Origin: Mycobacterium sp. 1423905.2
GTDB taxonomy: Bacteria; Actinomycetota; Actinomycetes; Mycobacteriales; Mycobacteriaceae
DNA: 50,463 bases
Assembly: GCF_001673155.1 (NCBI RefSeq)
Contig: NZ_LZLE01000244.1
Span: forward strand, 1-50,463
Direction: 5' to 3'
Part shown: positions 23,850 to 33,508 of the stretch, in pieces
Layout of the letters: each line of letters begins with the position of its first letter
How positions within the stretch are numbered: the stretch's first letter is position 1
Position numbers and translations under genes: made by a program
The notes under the pieces: model-generated
Told to the model about the DNA's origin: nothing
The model's input: only the letters and a program-made list of their open reading frames with translations
Databases searched by the model: none

Positions 23850-25171
23850 AAACCGGTTCCTTCCAGTCGCAGCACGCTGGTGACACCTTGGACGACGTCC
23901 AGATCAGCAAGTGCGTCAACAGTTTCGGAGAGCGCGGCATCGGTGGCCAGGTGCGTGACGACGACGATGCGCGCACCGATCCGCCGTCCCCCCTCGTCGG
24001 CCACACCTTCTTGGCGGACCTCGGCGATGCTCACCTCCCGTTTGCCGAATTCGGCTGCCACGGCAGACAAGACACCCGGTTTGTCGGCAACGTTCATGCT
24101 CACGTAGTAGCGGGTGGCGATGAAACCCATTGAGGCGATGGGAAGTTGCGCATACTTGGACTCGCGTGGGCCGCGGCTGCCGAGAACCCGGTTACGCGCG
24201 GCCATCACGAGGTCTCCGGTCACCGCCGAGGCGGTGGGCGCACCGCCGGCGCCTTGGCCGTAGAACATCAGCCGGCCGGCGGCCTGGGCTTCGACCACCA
24301 CCGCGTTGAATGCCCCGTTGACCGTCGCCAGGGGGTGGGTCAGCGGAACCAGGGCGGGATAGACGCGCGCGGAAACGCGTTGCTGGCCTTCGTCGGTGGT
24401 GATGCGTTCACAGATGGACAGCAGTTTGATGGTGCAGCCCAGCGCGCGGGCTGACTCGAAGTCGGCCGGAGTGATCTTGGTGATGCCCTCGCGATATACG
24501 TCGTCGGCGGTGACCCGGGTATGGAAGGCGATGGACGCCAGAATCGCGGCCTTCGCTGCGGCGTCATAACCCTCGACGTCGGCGGTGGGGTCGGCTTCGG
24601 CATAGCCGAGCGCGCTGGCGTCGGCCAGGGCGCTGTGATAGTCCGCGCCGGTGCTGTCCATTTCGGAGAGGATGTAGTTGGTGGTGCCGTTGACGATCCC
24701 GGCGACCCGCAGCACCGTGTCCCCTGCCAGCGATTGAGTAAGCGGACGGATCACCGGGATAGCGCCGGCGACCGCAGCCTCGAAGTACAGGTCTACGACG
24801 GCCTTTTCGGCGGCCTGGGCCAGTTCGCCGGTGGAGATCGACAACAGCGCCTTGTTGGCGGTGACGACGGACTTGCCGTGCTCGATGGCGGCCAGGATGG
24901 CCCTGCGGGCCGGTTCGACCGGCCCCATCAGCTCGACGACGATGTCGACATCGTCGCGCGAGACCAGTTCCTCGACGTTGTCGGTGAGCAGCTCGAGCGG
25001 CACGCCCCGGTCGGCGGCGACCCGGCGCACCCCGACGCCGCGCAGCACCAACGGGGCACCGATGCGGCCGGCGAGATCATCGGCGCTTTCGTTGATGATC
25101 CGGACAACTTCGCTGCCGACGTTGCCCAAGCCGAGTACTGCAACGCCGATGGGCTTGACGTCATCGGACAT
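23846..25171 (-). CDS. hom: Homoserine dehydrogenase
   Basis: The enzyme reduces aspartate semialdehyde to homoserine, at the branch to threonine, methionine and isoleucine. The 441-residue protein has the NAD(P) motif GLGNVG (residues 14-19), the catalytic region [10 protein letters not shown] and the segment [16 protein letters not shown]-terminal ACT domain (about 360-435) probably mediates feedback inhibition by threonine. It starts 3 bases after the lysA stop. The M. tuberculosis gene is called thrA although it lacks the aspartokinase part. Confidence 0.97.
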
Positions 25172-25174
25172 GGG

Positions 25175-26593
25175 TCACCTCACCTCCAAACTCAACAGGT
25201 CATCGACCGTCTCGCGGCGCAGCACCAGGCGGGCCTTGCCGTCGCGCACCGCTACCACCGCGGGACGGCCAATCATGTTGTAACGGCTGGAAAGCGAATA
25301 GCAATACGCACCGGTCGCCGCCACGGCGACCAGGTCGCCGGGTGCGATGTCGTCGGGCACCCAGGCGTCGCGGACAATGACATCGCCGCTCTCGCAATGC
25401 TTTCCGACCAGCCGCGCTTGAGTCGCCGGGGCATCGCTGAGTCGTGAAACCAGCCGCACATCGTATTGCGCGCCATAAAGGGCGGTGCGGATGTTGTCAC
25501 TCATACCACCGTCGACGCTGACGTAACGCCGATTCGCCGACGCGCTGACGTCGACATCTTTGACGGTGCCCACTTCGTACAAGGTGATGGTGCCGGGGCC
25601 CGCGATGGCGCGGCCGGGTTCGACCACCAGCCTGGGCGTAGGCAGTCCCACGGCGGCCGATTCGTTGTGCACGATGGCACTCAGCTTGGCGGCCAATTCG
25701 TCCAGCGGCGGCGGGTCGTCGGCGGCCAGGTATGAGATGCCCAACCCGCCGCCGAGGTCAACCGTCGAAATCTGTGCCGTCTTGTCGACACCGAATTCCT
25801 CGACGATCTGCTGCAGGAGACCGATGACGCGGTGTGCGGCGATCTCGAAGCCGGCGACGTCGAAGATCTGTGAGCCGATATGGCTGTGCAACCCGACGAG
25901 GCGCAGGTTATCGGTGGCGAAAACGCGCCGTACCGCCGCCATTGCGGCACCGCTGGCCACCGACAGCCCGAATTTCTGGTCCTCGTGTGCGGTAGAGATG
26001 AACTCGTGGGTGTGCGCCTCGACGCCGACCGTCAGGCGTACATACACGTCCTGAACCACTCCGGCCTCGCCGGCGATGGTGTCGAGTCGCTCGATCTCGG
26101 TCATCGAGTCCACGACGATATGACTGATACCGGCTTTCACCGCCGCGGTGAGTTCGGACACCGATTTGTTGTTGCCGTGCAACGCGATTCGCTCAGGCGG
26201 AAACTTGGCGTGTAGCGCAACTGCGAGTTCGCCGCCGCTGCACACATCCAGCGAAAGGCCTTCTTCGTCGATCCAGCGCGCGATTTCGCTGCACAGGAAC
26301 GCTTTTGCCGCGTAGTGCACATTGGCACCGCCGCCGAACGCCGCCGCGGTCTCTTGGCAGCGGGAGCGGAAGTCGTCTTCGTCGACGACGAACAGCGGTG
26401 TGCCGTATTCCTGAGCCAGGTAGGTCAACGGAACCCCGGCAATGGCCGCGACGCCGGTTTCGTCGCGAAGGGCGTTGCGGGGCCAGACGTTTGGCGCCAA
26501 CCGCAACAGTTCCTCGGCGGATTGCGGCCGCGGCGGACTACTGGGGTGCCGGGTCTCTTCGGTGTGCCGGGGACCGGCGGGGTGGACGTTCAC
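25175..26593 (-). CDS. lysA: Diaminopimelate decarboxylase
   Basis: LysA decarboxylates meso-diaminopimelate to lysine using PLP. The PLP lysine is in [11 protein letters not shown] (about residue 94), and the barrel signatures include [18 protein letters not shown] and [12 protein letters not shown]. The C-terminal CESGDVIV segment carries the substrate-binding cysteine contributed across the dimer. I chose GTG at 26593, which overlaps the argS stop by 4 bases (GTGA) and gives 472 residues. The open frame continues upstream to 26662, but that part lies inside argS. Confidence 0.94.
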   Translation of the reverse strand: MNVHPAGPRHTEETRHPSSPPRPQSAEELLRLAPNVWPRNALRDETGVAAIAGVPLTYLAQEYGTPLFVVDEDDFRSRCQETAAAFGGGANVHYAAKAFLCSEIARWIDEEGLSLDVCSGGELAVALHAKFPPERIALHGNNKSVSELTAAVKAGISHIVVDSMTEIERLDTIAGEAGVVQDVYVRLTVGVEAHTHEFISTAHEDQKFGLSVASGAAMAAVRRVFATDNLRLVGLHSHIGSQIFDVAGFEIAAHRVIGLLQQIVEEFGVDKTAQISTVDLGGGLGISYLAADDPPPLDELAAKLSAIVHNESAAVGLPTPRLVVEPGRAIAGPGTITLYEVGTVKDVDVSASANRRYVSVDGGMSDNIRTALYGAQYDVRLVSRLSDAPATQARLVGKHCESGDVIVRDAWVPDDIAPGDLVAVAATGAYCYSLSSRYNMIGRPAVVAVRDGKARLVLRRETVDDLLSLEVR

Positions 26594-28242
26594 ATTCTCT
26601 CCGGGGCGGTGACGCCGAGTATTGCCAGCCCATTGGCGATCACTTGGCGGGCGGCCTGGCATAACGCCAGGCGCGCGGTGTGCAGGTCGGTCGGCTGCTC
26701 GTCACCTTGGGGCAGGACCCGGCAGGAGTCGTAGAACCGGTGGTAGTCACCGGCCAGGTCCTCCAGGTAGCGGCAGACGCGGTGTGGCTCCCGCAGGGTT
26801 GCCGCCGTCTTGAGCACCCGGGGGAACTCCCCGATGCTACGCAGCAAGGTGCCTTCTTTGTCGTGGGTGAGCAGCTCGAGGTGGCTGGTGTCGGCGATCA
26901 GTCCCAGTTCGGCCGCGTTTCGGGCCAGCGCCGACAGCCGGGCATGGGCGTATTGCACGTAGTAGACCGGGTTTTCATTCGACGCCGACGACCAGAGCGC
27001 CAGGTCGATGTCGATGGCGGTGTCCACCGAGGAACGAATGAGGCTGTAGCGCGCCGCGTCGACGCCGATCGCCTCGACCAGGTCGTCCAGGGTGATAACG
27101 GTGCCCGCCCGCTTGCTCATCTTCATCGGCTGGCCGTCGCGAACCAGGTGCACCATTTGACCGATCAGAACCTCGATGGTGGCCGGGTCCTCGCCGAACG
27201 CCGCAGCTGCGGCCTTGAGCCTGGCGATGTAGCCGTGGTGGTCGGCACCGAGCATATAGATGCAAAGGTCGAAGCCGCGCTGCCGCTTGTCCAGGTAGTA
27301 GGCGAGGTCACCGGCGATGTAGGCCGGCTTGCCGTCGCTCTTGACCACGACGCGGTCCTTGTCGTCGCCGAATGCGCTGGACCGCAACCAGGTTGCGCCG
27401 TCCTTTTCGTAGATGTTGCCACTCTCCCGCAACCGGTCGATCGCCTCGTCGACACGGCCGCTGGTGTGCATCGAGTCTTCGTGGGTGTACACGTCGAAGT
27501 CGGTGCCGAACTCGTGCAACGACTCCTTGATGTGGCTGAACATCAGGTCCACACCGATCTCGCGGAAGGTTTCCTGCATTTCGGCGTCCGGCAGGCTCAG
27601 CGCGTCGGGCGCCTTCTGCAGGACCTGAGCGGCGATGTCGGTGATATAGGTGCCCGCATAACCGTCGGGCGGAGTGGGCTCGCCTTTCGCCGCGGCGATC
27701 AGTGAACTGGCGAATCGGTCGATCTGGGCGCCGTGGTCGTTGAAATAGTATTCGCGCACCACGTCGGCGCCCTGGGTGGACAGCAGCCGCCCGAGGGCGT
27801 CGCCGACGGCCGCCCAGCGGGTGCCGCCGATGTGGATGGGGCCAGTCGGGTTGGCCGAGACGAATTCCAAGTTGATCTTCTGACCGCCCAGCAGTTGTGA
27901 GTGGCCGTAGCTGTCGCCGGCGTCGAGGACGTTGTTGACGATCTTGGCCTGCGCTGAGGCTTCGAGGCGCAGGTTGATGAAGCCCGGGCCGGCCACCTCC
28001 GCCGAGGCGATACCGTCGGCGTGGGCCAACGCGTCAGCGAGCCATCCCGCCAACTCACGCGGGTTCGTTCCGACTTTCTTGCCCAGTTGCAACGCCAGGT
28101 TGCTGGCGTAGTCGCCATGCTCGGGGTTTCGTGGCCGTTCGACGACGACGGTCTGCGGCAACGCAGACGCGTCAAGGCCATGCTCGGCGAGCACCGCGGC
28201 GGCGGTGGTCCTGAGCAGGTCGGCCAGGTCGGCGGGGGTCAC
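26590..28242 (-). CDS. argS: Arginyl-tRNA synthetase
   Basis: ArgS charges tRNA-Arg. The 550-residue protein has the class I HIGH signature in [14 protein letters not shown] (about residue 134) and a KMSKS-like loop [10 protein letters not shown] (about 375). The N-terminal Add1 domain and the C-terminal anticodon-binding helices ([15 protein letters not shown]) are complete. It heads the argS-lysA-hom-thrC-thrB run and is divergent from a tRNA-Arg gene 119 bases away. Confidence 0.97.
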   Translation of the reverse strand: MTPADLADLLRTTAAAVLAEHGLDASALPQTVVVERPRNPEHGDYASNLALQLGKKVGTNPRELAGWLADALAHADGIASAEVAGPGFINLRLEASAQAKIVNNVLDAGDSYGHSQLLGGQKINLEFVSANPTGPIHIGGTRWAAVGDALGRLLSTQGADVVREYYFNDHGAQIDRFASSLIAAAKGEPTPPDGYAGTYITDIAAQVLQKAPDALSLPDAEMQETFREIGVDLMFSHIKESLHEFGTDFDVYTHEDSMHTSGRVDEAIDRLRESGNIYEKDGATWLRSSAFGDDKDRVVVKSDGKPAYIAGDLAYYLDKRQRGFDLCIYMLGADHHGYIARLKAAAAAFGEDPATIEVLIGQMVHLVRDGQPMKMSKRAGTVITLDDLVEAIGVDAARYSLIRSSVDTAIDIDLALWSSASNENPVYYVQYAHARLSALARNAAELGLIADTSHLELLTHDKEGTLLRSIGEFPRVLKTAATLREPHRVCRYLEDLAGDYHRFYDSCRVLPQGDEQPTDLHTARLALCQAARQVIANGLAILGVTAPERM

Positions 28243-28291
28243 GAACGTCCATCCTATTGGCTAAGGTCCATGCGCCCCGAATCCATCGCGG

Positions 28292-28322
28292 TGACAACGG
28301 ACTCACTGTGATGCGTTAGTCT
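28292..28322 (+). promoter_or_regulatory. Possible promoter of tRNA-Arg
   Basis: TGACAA (28292-28297) and TAGTCT (28317-28322) lie 40 bases before the tRNA. The spacer of 19 bases is long, so this is only a candidate. Confidence 0.3.
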
Positions 28323-28361
28323 GTCCGTGCTTGTTCAAGCCCCACGGCGCCAAGTCGGTGC

Positions 28362-28434
28362 GCCCCCGTAGCTCAGGGGATAGAGCGTCTGCCTCCGGAG
28401 CAGAAGGCCGCAGGTTCGAATCCTGCCGGGGGCA
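28362..28434 (+). tRNA. tRNA-Arg (anticodon CCG)
   Basis: The 73-base gene folds as a clover leaf: acceptor stem GCCCCCG (28362-28368) with CGGGGGC (28427-28433), discriminator A at 28434, D-loop GCTCAGGGGATAGAGC, anticodon stem TCTGC/GCAGA around loop CTCCGGA (anticodon CCG), and T-loop GGTTCGAATCC. CCA is not encoded. It reads CGG codons. I see no integrase gene or duplicated 3' end next to it. Confidence 0.97.
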
Positions 28435-28748
28435 CTTTCTTGAACGTAACTGTTCACTTCTCTCGTTATCTCCTCCATTCACTTGTCTACACCGCATGAA
28501 TCGGCACCTCATCCGGTGCGAATCGTGCTGTGGCTGACGTCTCCTCCGACCCGTTGAACGCAACGCCCCTGTCGCCCGTGAATTAGACGCAATGTGAGTT
28601 GAAACGACGGCCACCGCCGCGACTTCGTGTCCCAGGTTCTGAGAGTTAAGTATGAGTGCGCTGGAAAACGGCATTGAACTGGGAATACGCGAGTTAGGCT
28701 AGGCGCTGTTGCGGATACGCAACTAATTCCGTCCCTTGAGGGGGAGCC
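28435..28748. other. Intergenic region after tRNA-Arg
   Basis: This 314-base stretch has no gene. It should contain the promoter of the secreted-protein gene at 28749. TTGAAC (28674-28679) and TAGGCT (28695-28700) are a weak pair with a 15-base spacer. A perfect inverted repeat follows at 28708-28723, and the ribosome binding site TTGAGGGGGAG lies just before the ATG. Confidence 0.5.
28708..28723. promoter_or_regulatory. Perfect inverted repeat, candidate operator or leader hairpin
   Basis: GTTGCGGATACGCAAC has a perfect 6-base stem and a GATA loop. It lies between the possible -10 (28695-28700) and the start codon at 28749, a place where a repressor or an RNA hairpin could control the secreted-protein gene. 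Confidence 0.4.
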
Positions 28749-29189
28749 ATGAAGCCGTACGCACTCTTCACGATTTTTGCGCTATATTGTGCAGCTTTTC
28801 TCGCTGCGGCGCCGCTGGCCAGCGCTGAAGTCCGCCCCGCGGACGGAGTGTTCACCTACACAGACGACAACGGCGTGCAGGCGACATGGACCATCCGAAC
28901 GACGTGTGCACCCCAGTGCGTCGCCCAAGTGACGACAGGGCCGGGTCAGAGTTTCTCCGCTCCCCTGGTCAATGGCCGTCACACGGTCACCCGAACGGTT
29001 CCTCAAGGCGTGAAGTGCCCGCTGTACGCGTTCGCTGACTCGCTATGGGGCGGCGGCACCTATCCGGCCACCATCGATCAATCGTGGAGTCCCCAGACGC
29101 TCACCGGGGACGTCAACTATCTGCAGAGCTCAGCACCGTGCAGCATCGCCGACCTGCATGACAGCTTCACGCTTTCCCGGATCGGCTAG
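28749..29189 (+). CDS. Secreted hypothetical protein (Rv1291c-like position)
   Basis: The 146-residue protein has a clear signal peptide (residues 1-26, basic start, hydrophobic AAFLAAAPLASA, cleavage after ASA). The mature part has four cysteines (TTCAPQCVAQV, VKCPLY, SAPCSIADLH), fit for two disulfides, and Tyr/Thr-rich beta-type sequence. It resembles a group of small exported mycobacterial proteins of unknown role. The product of 36691-37209 looks like a distant relative (TACSAGQCIATATNG). The gene position next to argS matches Rv1291c of M. tuberculosis. Confidence 0.82.
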   Translation: MKPYALFTIFALYCAAFLAAAPLASAEVRPADGVFTYTDDNGVQATWTIRTTCAPQCVAQVTTGPGQSFSAPLVNGRHTVTRTVPQGVKCPLYAFADSLWGGGTYPATIDQSWSPQTLTGDVNYLQSSAPCSIADLHDSFTLSRIG

Positions 29190-29212
29190 CAACGCCACTT
29201 TCGACGCGCCAT

Positions 29213-29235
29213 GACAACCCCGGAGCGGGGTCGTC
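29213..29235 (+). terminator. Hairpin after the secreted-protein gene
   Basis: GACAACCCC (29213-29221) pairs with GGGGTCGTC (29227-29235), with one mismatch and a 5-base loop, 24 bases after the stop codon. There is no U-tract. Such hairpins can act as terminators in mycobacteria, so the call is tentative. Confidence 0.4.
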
Positions 29236-29387
29236 GGCGTTGAAAAGAGTTGCCGGCTTCGCCAGCACGAACCCTCTCAATAGCAGCAAATGCCGCGTAA
29301 GATTCGCCGAAAATCGGCAAGATCGGTCTTTGCTGAGCGACGACGCTGTGGCACTGCGCCGCACCGCCGAGGAGGGGACTGCACACC

Positions 29388-30563
29388 ATGGGCATGCGGG
29401 ACATGATCCGGGGCGAGTTCGTCGACATCATCGAGTGGCTCGACGACACCAACACGACGTTGGCGTGGCGGTTCCCGCGCTACGACAACGAGATCAAGAA
29501 CGGCGCGCAACTGATCGTGCGCGAGGGTCAACGCGCCATGTTCGTCTACCGCGGCCAGTTGGCTGATCAGTTCAACCCCGGCCACTACACGCTGACCAGT
29601 GAGAACATGCCGATCCTGGGCACCCTGCAGGGTTGGAAGTACGGCTTCAACAGCCCGTTCCGGTCGGAGGTGTACTACGTCAACACCCGCCCCTATCCTG
29701 ACTTGCGTTGGGGCACACCTCAACCGGTAACCGTTCGCGATCCCGACTTCAAGATGGTGCAGGTACGGGCCAACGGCACCACGGTGGTCCGGGTCACCGA
29801 TCCCACCGTCTTTCTGCGCCAGGTGCTCGGCACCCAGAGCGTGGTCGACATGGATCAGATCACCGAGTTGATCCGGCGCAACATCGCGCTTGCGTTCAAC
29901 GACATGGTCATGGGCAGCGGGCTGGGCGCGATCGACCTGCAGGGCCGGCAGGTGGAGCTGTCCGACCGACTGCGGGAATTCGTCGCCCAGCGGGTGCAGG
30001 CCTTCGGCCTTGGCATCGACGCGGTCACCATGACCATCTCGCTTCCCGAGGAGATCCAGCAGGCGATGACCCGCGGCGTGGCGCGCGGCCTGGAGGAGAG
30101 CAGCTTCCTCAACAACGTCGGCGATCTCGACCGCTACACCCAAGCGCGACGAGCCGACGCGATGTTGGCGGCGGCGCAAAACGAGGGCGGAGGCGCCGCC
30201 GGATCGGCCATCCAGGCCGGCCTCGGCGTAGCACTGGGCAGCCAGATGGCCAATGCGGCCCAAGGGGGTTACGCCCCACCGCAGCAATACGGAGCGCAAC
30301 AGCCGCCGATGCAAGGGGCGCCGCCGCCGTTGCCGCCGCAGCAACTGTTCCATTTCGAGCAGGCTGGTCAGCCCGCCGGCCCCTACCCGGTCAACGCGCT
30401 GCGGCAATTCGTGGCCAGCGGCCAGCTGAACCGCGACACCGTGGTCTGGACCGAAGGGATGCCCAACTGGGCGCCCGCGTCGAGCGTGCCCGCGCTGCAG
30501 TCACTGTTCAGCGCTCCGCCCCCGCTGCCCGGCACGCCGCCGCCGCTTCCACCGCAGCAATGA
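29388..30563 (+). CDS. SPFH/band-7 domain protein with C-terminal GYF_2 domain
   Basis: The 391-residue protein opens with a virion-core/YdjI-type SPFH domain (about 1-270; MIRGEFVDIIEWLDDTNTTL, FVYRGQLADQFNPGHYTL), including a long coiled region near the end. A Pro/Gln-rich linker (about 285-325) follows. The GYF_2 (DUF4339) domain then reads FHFEQAGQPAGPYPVNALRQ and TVVWTEGMPNWAP, and the end is proline-rich. SPFH proteins assemble on membranes, and GYF_2 domains bind partners. No transmembrane segment is evident. GAGGAGGGG lies about 11 bases before the ATG. The stop overlaps an ATG (30560) that probably began the next gene before a frameshift. Confidence 0.88.
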   Translation: MGMRDMIRGEFVDIIEWLDDTNTTLAWRFPRYDNEIKNGAQLIVREGQRAMFVYRGQLADQFNPGHYTLTSENMPILGTLQGWKYGFNSPFRSEVYYVNTRPYPDLRWGTPQPVTVRDPDFKMVQVRANGTTVVRVTDPTVFLRQVLGTQSVVDMDQITELIRRNIALAFNDMVMGSGLGAIDLQGRQVELSDRLREFVAQRVQAFGLGIDAVTMTISLPEEIQQAMTRGVARGLEESSFLNNVGDLDRYTQARRADAMLAAAQNEGGGAAGSAIQAGLGVALGSQMANAAQGGYAPPQQYGAQQPPMQGAPPPLPPQQLFHFEQAGQPAGPYPVNALRQFVASGQLNRDTVVWTEGMPNWAPASSVPALQSLFSAPPPLPGTPPPLPPQQ

Positions 30564-31850
30564 GCTACCCGCCGGGCGAATTCCCACGGGGCCCGTCGCG
30601 TCCGCAGCCACCGCCGTTGCCGCCGCGCCCCACCGGCGACCGCGCCACCTCCGATGCGTCCGTTCGCCGAACCACCGTCCGCGCCGGCGATGTTTCACCA
30701 GACCGAGCGCACCCGTACCTATCCGTGCGCCGCATGCGGCGGACAACTCAACTTCGACATAGCCAGCCAGAAGTTGCGCTGCCCAAGCTGTGGCAACTAT
30801 TACGACATCACCGCACCTAACAACCCCGTCCGCTCGCGCGAATTGCACAGCGCCATGCAGCAACTCAGAGCGCTACAACAACGCCAGGACGCCCCCAACA
30901 TCACCGGCATGCGTGAAGTCGCTTGCCAAAACTGTGGGGGCACAACCGAATTCGTCGGCAGCCTGACCGCCACCAAATGCCCCTACTGCGCCACCCCTAT
31001 CCAACGCGACGACGTGCACAACGCTCCGGCGCGGCTGCCGGTGGACGGACTGGTGCCCTTCCGCGTCGACGAAAAACAAGCTCGTCAGCTCATCGAGAAG
31101 TGGGTCACCAAGCGCTGGTTCGCGCCGACCGACTTCAAGAAATACCGAGAAATCGGCGCCTTCTCCAGCCTGTACACGGCCTACTTCACCTACGACGCGA
31201 ACACCCACACCCAGTACGACGGGGAACGCGGTGAGGATCACCGGGTCAGGGTCGGTACCGACAGCGACGGCAACGCGATCTACGAAACTCAGACGCGCTG
31301 GTATCGCGTCTGCGGCCAGGTGAGCAACGTCTTCGCCGACTTGCCGGTGCTGGCCAATGACGGCGAGAACCTCAACCGCAAGCGCATCAAAACCCTCGAG
31401 CCGTGGCCCATCGAGCAGGCCCGCTCGTACTCGCCGGAGTTCGTTGCCGGGCACCTATGTCGCACCTACGACAAAGACGCCGAACAAGCGCTGCCAGAAG
31501 CGAAACAGGAGATGGAGCAAGCCGTCGAACGAACGGTGCGCTCCGACATCGGCGGGGACCGGCAACGGGTGCACAGCCTGCGGACCACCTGGAACTACTT
31601 GGGCTTCAAGCACCTGCTGCTACCCATCTGGTTGCTGACGGTGATGTACAGCAACCGGCCGTTTCAGGTGTGCATCAACGGTCTCACCGGTGAAGTGGCC
31701 GGCGAGCGGCCGTGGAGCAAAGTCAAGCTGGGAATCGCGATCGTCGTTGCGGTCTTGGTCGTCATCGCTGTCATCGCGATCTACTTTTACTTCCATTCCC
31801 ACGGCCATCACTCGACCAGATCGCCGCACCGCAACATTCACCGGAAGTAG
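30560..31850 (+). CDS. Zinc-ribbon membrane protein, probable frameshift near 30628-30631
   Basis: The open reading frame from ATG 30654 encodes 398 residues. An N-terminal zinc ribbon (YPCAACGGQL, RCPSCGNYYD) and a second one (VACQNCGG, KCPYCATP) are followed by a domain with conserved aromatic residues. There is one C-terminal membrane segment (about 360-383; LGIAIVVAVLVVIAVIAIYF) and a His/Arg-rich tail. ATG 30654 has no ribosome binding site. The ATG at 30560 overlaps the previous stop (ATGA) and opens with MSYPPGEFPRGPSRPQPPPL in another frame. Removing one C from the CCCC run at 30628-30631 joins both into one protein. The family resembles the Bacillus YdjG-type zinc-ribbon proteins. 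Often mislabelled primosomal protein N'. Confidence 0.8.
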
Positions 31851-31852
31851 CC

Positions 31853-32359
31853 GTGGACATCGTCGTCGGGATCATCCTCGTGCTCGCCTTCATCGTGGGC
31901 TTGACGGTCGCTGTCGTCTCGCTCGTCCATCACAATCAGCAGCGGGCCATCACCCGTGACAATCAGCTGATCCCCGGCCGCCCGACCCGCGCTCCGCGCT
32001 CGTGGGCCCGATCGCATGACCCGGAAGCCCGCTTGCACCGCCGATTGCGGGATGCGTTGACCGCTCTGCACGCCGTCGACGCCCTCGATACGGGCTCGAC
32101 CGTGGTGCTTCGGGCCGATCTGGAACAGACCGCGCTGGAACTCGACGACCACCTGGTCGCCGTTTCCCAACTATCGCCGGTTCACAAAGGCGAATTGCTC
32201 GGATCGATCACGGCAACGGTCGACGCCATCGAAGCCGCGGTCGCGCGGTACGCGACCGCCGCGACCGGCCCGGACACGACCGCTCTCGAGGCCGACCTGG
32301 CCACCGTGCAACATCAACTCGACATCACCAAGGAACTGCAGCGGCGGTTCGCCAACTGA
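31853..32359 (+). CDS. Small membrane protein with coiled-coil domain
   Basis: The 168-residue protein, starting with GTG 2 bases after the previous stop, has one N-terminal membrane helix (residues 2-24; DIVVGIILVLAFIVGLTVAV). A basic stretch and a helical, Ala/Leu-rich cytoplasmic part follow, likely to form coiled coils (ALEADLATVQHQLDITKEL). I do not recognise a named family. The tight spacing makes it the third member of the SPFH/zinc-ribbon set. Confidence 0.75.
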   Translation: MDIVVGIILVLAFIVGLTVAVVSLVHHNQQRAITRDNQLIPGRPTRAPRSWARSHDPEARLHRRLRDALTALHAVDALDTGSTVVLRADLEQTALELDDHLVAVSQLSPVHKGELLGSITATVDAIEAAVARYATAATGPDTTALEADLATVQHQLDITKELQRRFAN

Positions 32360-32469
32360 TCTGCAGATTCCGTCGAGCATTTCTCAAGAATTCTCCAAGC
32401 GCCGCCCTGGAAGCTTCTCAGCAACACCCCGCTACGGCGGGTTGAGACCCACACCAGGGAGGGAACGCC

Positions 32470-33459
32470 ATGACGAACCACTCACGCCGCCACCTGCGTC
32501 CCGTGCGCGACGTCACCGCACCCAAGCTGCAGTTCCGCACCATCCACGGCCACCGCCGGGCGTTCCGCATCGCCGGCTCCGGCCCGGTCATCGTGCTGCT
32601 GCACGGCGTCGGAGACAGCTCGACGACGTGGGAGCCGGTGCACGCCAAGCTCGCTCAGCGATTCACCGTCATCGCCCCCGACCTGCTGGGCCACGGCGAG
32701 TCGGACAAGCCTCGCGCCGACTACTCGCTGGCGTCGTTCGCCAACGGCCTGCGCGACCTGCTGACCGTGCTCGAGATCGACCGCGTCACCTTGGTCGGAC
32801 ACTCGCTGGGCGGCGGCGTGGCCGCGCAGTTCGCCTACCAATACCCGGAGTTCGTCGAGCGTGTCGTGCTGGTCAGCGCCGGCGGGGTGACCAAAGACGT
32901 GAGCATCGCCTTGCGCTTGGCGGCGATGCCGCTGGGCGCCGAGGCGCTCTCCATGCTGCGGCTGCCGGGTGCGGTGCCGGCCATGGGACTGCTCAGCCGC
33001 GCCGTCGGAAACGTCATCGGTTCCACCCGGTTCACTCGCGACGTGACCAGCCTGCCGCGTCTGGTCGGCGGATTGAGCAAGCCGGGCGCCGCGGCGGCGT
33101 TCGGACGCACGTTGCGCGGAGTGGTCGACACGCAAGGCCAGTACGTGACGATGCTGGACCGCAGCTACCTGATGCACGGACTGCCGGTGCAAATCATCTG
33201 GGGCGAAGACGACCTGATCATTCCGGTGAGCCACGCTCGGCTGGCTCACAAGCAGATCCCCGGTTCCCGCCTGGAGATCCTCGAGGAATCCGGCCACATG
33301 CCGCACGGCGATCACCCGGACCGCTTCGTGCGAATCGTCCACGAATTCATCGACTCGACCCAACCGTACGAGTCGGACCCGAAGGTGGTCCGCAAGGCCC
33401 TACAGACCGGTGTCCGTCAATACCCGGACTACGCGCCCGTCGACAGCGACCTGGCTTAG
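32470..33459 (+). CDS. Alpha/beta hydrolase (Rv2715-like)
   Basis: The 329-residue protein is a complete alpha/beta hydrolase: oxyanion-loop HGVGDSSTTW, nucleophile elbow VGHSLGGG (Ser112), acid IIWGEDDLIIP and histidine ESGHMPHGDHP. The N-terminus (LRPVRDVTAPKLQFRTIHGH) resembles M. tuberculosis Rv2715 as I recall it, so this may be a paralogue or relocated relative. The substrate is unknown; ester or epoxide hydrolysis are the usual roles. AGGGAGGG precedes the ATG. It follows the membrane trio after 110 bases. Confidence 0.88.
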   Translation: MTNHSRRHLRPVRDVTAPKLQFRTIHGHRRAFRIAGSGPVIVLLHGVGDSSTTWEPVHAKLAQRFTVIAPDLLGHGESDKPRADYSLASFANGLRDLLTVLEIDRVTLVGHSLGGGVAAQFAYQYPEFVERVVLVSAGGVTKDVSIALRLAAMPLGAEALSMLRLPGAVPAMGLLSRAVGNVIGSTRFTRDVTSLPRLVGGLSKPGAAAAFGRTLRGVVDTQGQYVTMLDRSYLMHGLPVQIIWGEDDLIIPVSHARLAHKQIPGSRLEILEESGHMPHGDHPDRFVRIVHEFIDSTQPYESDPKVVRKALQTGVRQYPDYAPVDSDLA

Positions 33460-33508
33460 TGCGCGGCAAAGACCTCACGAGAGACGATGCACACGGCATG
33501 ATGTGTTA

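Noticed and set aside
26594..26662. Longer LysA starting at 26662
   Set aside because: The extra residues lie inside argS and are low in similarity; the GTG at 26593 with a GTGA overlap fits the operon.
28362..28434. tRNA-Arg as an integration site for a genomic island
   Set aside because: No integrase gene and no copy of the tRNA 3' end is seen in the window, and the genes beyond look like ordinary small operons.
30654..31850. Primosomal protein N' (PriA helicase)
   Set aside because: Only zinc ribbons are shared; no helicase motifs are present and there is a C-terminal membrane helix.
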